Shown: positions 61,801-64,000 of the stretch, piece by piece
Position numbering within the stretch: position 1 is the stretch's first letter
Layout of the letters: each line of letters opens with the position of its first letter
Source of the DNA: Girardinichthys multiradiatus
Taxonomy: Eukaryota > Chordata > Actinopteri > Cyprinodontiformes > Goodeidae
Reading direction: 5' to 3'
Assembly (NCBI RefSeq): GCF_021462225.1
Contig: NC_061811.1
Location: 6,349,663 to 6,413,662 of the forward strand
DNA length: 64,000 nucleotides
Notes under the pieces: generated by a model
What the model was told of the DNA's origin: nothing
Seen by the model: the letters and a program-made list of their open reading frames with translations, nothing else
The model's database searches: none
Translations under genes and position numbers: made by a program

Positions 61801-62040
61801 TATGCAAAACCCTTAAATTCAAAACATGTCTAAAGATATTGTTGAACTATATAAACTTGTGAGTTATGGAAATCAATGAAAAGGTGTTAATGACTGCCGG
61901 TGTTATAATAGGAAAAGTTTTATTTCTCTTGTTAATTCTGATTTAATCTGGTCAGCCATCTAACTTTGAAAGGTAAACTTCACAGAAAACACTCATGCAG
62001 AAAACAAAAGGTGGAATTAAATATCAAACCGTCAAAACTC
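58861..62040. other. Intergenic, no gene recognised
   Basis: Short ORFs (for example 59218-59514 and the minus-strand 61121-60780) lack domains, splice-linked partners and codon bias. No transposon ends are recognised. This may contain upstream non-coding exons of the ncmap-like gene, which I cannot identify. Confidence 0.45.
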
Positions 62041-62059
62041 AGTGGTTTTCTAAAAAATC

Positions 62060-62130
62060 TCTTATTTCAATTCAATTCAATTCAAAGATACTTTATTGAT
62101 CCCCGAGGGGAAATTAGAATTCCAGTACAA
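62060..62130 (-). repeat. LINE-type 3' terminus with polyadenylation signal
   Basis: On the minus strand the sequence reads TTTCCCCTCGGGGATCAATA, AAGTATC and then a repeated TTGAA unit. GGGATCAATAAAGTATC is the familiar 3' end of Rex3/RTE-type fish retroelements. It lies about 640 bases downstream of the 106-codon ORF on the same strand. Confidence 0.5.
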
Positions 62131-62771
62131 CCCATCCAAACATACATCATGACACAAGACAAGGGGGGGACGGGTCACCGAGGCTTTGCTGCCCACTCAC
62201 AGCCCTTGTTAGATGAGAAAAGAGGCCACATTAGGAAAGTAGAGGAAAAAAAATCATATTTCACACTTTATCCTTAGCAGGATACAGTTTGAGATTGCAA
62301 AAAACCTCAGAACAAAGAAGCAACAAGTTGACAAAACAACATCATGCTGGGAACGGTGAAGGTGGTGTGAGGGGGTGCATATGTTTATCTTGAGCATGTG
62401 TGTGTGTGCAAGTGAGTGTGTGTAAGTAAGTCCATGAAGCACTGTCACAGAGGCCATTGTCCTCGATGGTACGTTGGAAGGTCCATCAACTGGCCACAAA
62501 GTTCTGAGCAGGTCCACAGATGTCCTCAGGGAAGGGAGGGGGCAGATGGTGCAGAGTGTCATTTTACATAACTTCCAGGAGAAGTTGAAGATAGCCAGCC
62601 ATCAAGGCTGTGCAGGGGAGCCAGATTCAGAAAAACAATAATGATTTGGGTTAGGCTGACTCTTAATTTTCCGTCAGCTTTGAGAGTCTCGCTGGTGCTT
62701 CTCAAAGGTGAATCCAAACAGCCAAATTCCTGGTCTTTTACCAGATCCGAGCAAACAACTTTCTCCAAGAT

Positions 62772-63092
62772 TTATCCCATTTCACCCCTGAGTCCAGGAA
62801 CCGCAACCTGCCTGCGATCCTGTGTAAGGATCACATCCAGTCTGCGATTCAGCTCACGTAACATCTCAGTCTGAGTGCTGATCGCTTTGAAGATCCCATC
62901 ATACATGCCAGGTAGCCTCACAATGGCCAGAACAGCTGCTGACATTCTCCGAATTTCTCGATATGCCAGGTAACCGCTGACTCCAAAAAGCAGAAATCCT
63001 GATATCAAACATCCAATTATATACACATCTTCCACATCCTCAACTGACATTATCGACAAACACACAACCCTCCACTTCTGCCAGGAGTCCAT
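62772..63092 (-). CDS. Unrecognised 106-codon single-pass membrane protein
   Basis: An open frame with Met and stop; I do not recognise the family. Residues 1-14 are MDSWQKWRVVCLSI; a second Met (residue 15, 63050) starts SVEDVEDV and is an equally possible start. One hydrophobic helix follows (YIIGCLISGFLLFGVSGYLAY, with basic residues after it). Then comes an amphipathic, probably coiled segment (REIRRMSAAVLAIV ... EMLRELNRRLDVIL) and a short polar end (PGLRGEMG). Length, one helix and a helical tail would fit a small integral membrane protein. No splice signals are needed. The region downstream on the same strand ends in a LINE-type 3' terminus, so the ORF may belong to a mobile element and not to a host gene. 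Expression is unknown. Confidence 0.4.
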   Translation of the reverse strand: MDSWQKWRVVCLSIMSVEDVEDVYIIGCLISGFLLFGVSGYLAYREIRRMSAAVLAIVRLPGMYDGIFKAISTQTEMLRELNRRLDVILTQDRRQVAVPGLRGEMG

Positions 63093-64000
63093 TGTGTAGC
63101 CAGAGAAAAACGTCCGGACAAGTTGGGCTCTCCTTCACCCTGGCTTCTCATCGAGAAAATTTGATCAGTTGCATTGAGAGACCAGCTGACCAAATCCATA
63201 ACTAAGAATTTGGAAGATATGCAAGAAGAGGCTCCAAAGACAAGATACAGAGCTGAAGCAGGGCAGATATGGGAGGGGGTGGGAGACAGAAAAAAAGCGT
63301 CCTCCTCCACCGAGAGCAGAAAGCAGAATGACCTTAAGGGTTATGTTTTTTTACAGGTAGACAAACATTTCCTTAGGTAAACAGTTAAACAGAGAAGGAC
63401 AATGATGCTACCATGTCAGTACAATAGATGTTAATCACAGCTAAGAGCTGGTAAGCTAATAATTTTAAAACTATTCTCAAACTAAGGTTCCAAATTTGAC
63501 CTTTCACCCATGTTACTGGCCCAGCCTTGTCCCCATGCTGCTTCCAGGGGAAAATAAATGTTCTGGACTGTCTAGCTGCCTCCCCTTTGTGTTTCTGTCA
63601 GCAGAGTAAGGCCAGACATGTACTTGTTATCACCAAGCAGGCCTATGTAGAAATTAACCACCAGTCTTTCTACTATGGTTACAAGCTGCCAGGTAGAGAA
63701 TGTAACTCCCTCTAGAACAGCTTTTAAAAAAATCTAGAACCTATCTTCTTCGAAAGACCTTTACGAGTTTGCCACAACAGCCTCTTACCAATGCCAGGAG
63801 GAATGTAAGCCTGTCTTTTTATTTAATAAATAGTTACATGTTTTAAAAATTGAATGTGAATCAGCTTCCGCTTGGAGATAGTTTTATCTGCAAGGGAATG
63901 TTGGTTTAGATTCCGGGTCTCTCCTTGAGTCTAATAAATGTCGTAGAACAAAACAGTAAAATCTATTTTTATTATTAGCCGTCCAAACAGATGTTTAATG
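63093..64000. other. Upstream of the 106-codon ORF, no gene recognised
   Basis: An overlapping minus-strand ORF (63310-63050) in another frame ends inside the ORF above; I see no domain in it. The rest to the window edge is featureless. Confidence 0.4.

Overview
The window reads as teleost fish nuclear DNA, probably percomorph. It is AT-rich, the genes have many short exons with GT-AG introns, gene density is low, and fish-type interspersed repeats are abundant (Tc1/mariner, hAT-type MITEs, L2/Rex-like LINEs, a SINE-like repeat). I see no bacterial, plasmid, phage, CRISPR, rRNA or tRNA gene content. All gene models were built by hand from splice sites and reading phase. Each model below keeps one open frame across all its exons, which is the main support for the boundaries.

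Layout. 1-9,780: no host gene that I can name. It holds a 3'-truncated Tc1 element, the C-terminal end of a PIF/Harbinger (HARBI1-like) nuclease, a histone-type RNA hairpin, and a 439-codon K/E/Q-rich ORF with an internal duplication and decayed flanks. 9,780-19,282 (+): a GC-rich promoter and a five-exon SOUL/HEBP-family haem-binding protein gene. 19,283-25,033: old Tc1 debris. 25,034-26,680 (-): the first four exons of fancm, ending abruptly. 27,027-33,629 (+): iqcc, head-to-head with fancm across 346 bp, with introns full of LINE and MITE insertions. 36,336-45,312 (+): a 14-exon doublecortin-domain gene, best read as dcdc2b. 49,372-52,342 (-): tmem234. 56,104-57,524 (-): a small single-pass membrane protein resembling NCMAP. 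62,772-63,092 (-): an intact 106-codon membrane-protein ORF near a LINE-type 3' end, possibly mobile-element borne.

The order iqcc - dcdc2b - tmem234 matches the human 1p35 neighbourhood as I remember it, which supports all three assignments. The genes do not form an operon or pathway. They cover DNA-repair helicase (fancm), calmodulin-binding (iqcc), microtubule or cilium (dcdc2b), membrane (tmem234, ncmap-like) and haem or lipid binding (SOUL) roles.

The most informative feature beyond the genes is the mobile-element layer. There are several distinct Tc1/mariner lineages. One copy (46,177-47,786) is one stop codon away from an open transposase and has nearly identical ~215-bp terminal repeats. 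Three nested insertions order the elements in time: a hAT MITE in a Tc1 remnant, a TA-flanked MITE in another Tc1 remnant, and an L2-like LINE inside a MITE. I found no convincing undescribed biological system. The best candidates for follow-up are the abrupt fancm fragment, the duplicated coiled-coil ORF with TQT motifs, the histone-like hairpin pair and the 106-codon membrane ORF.
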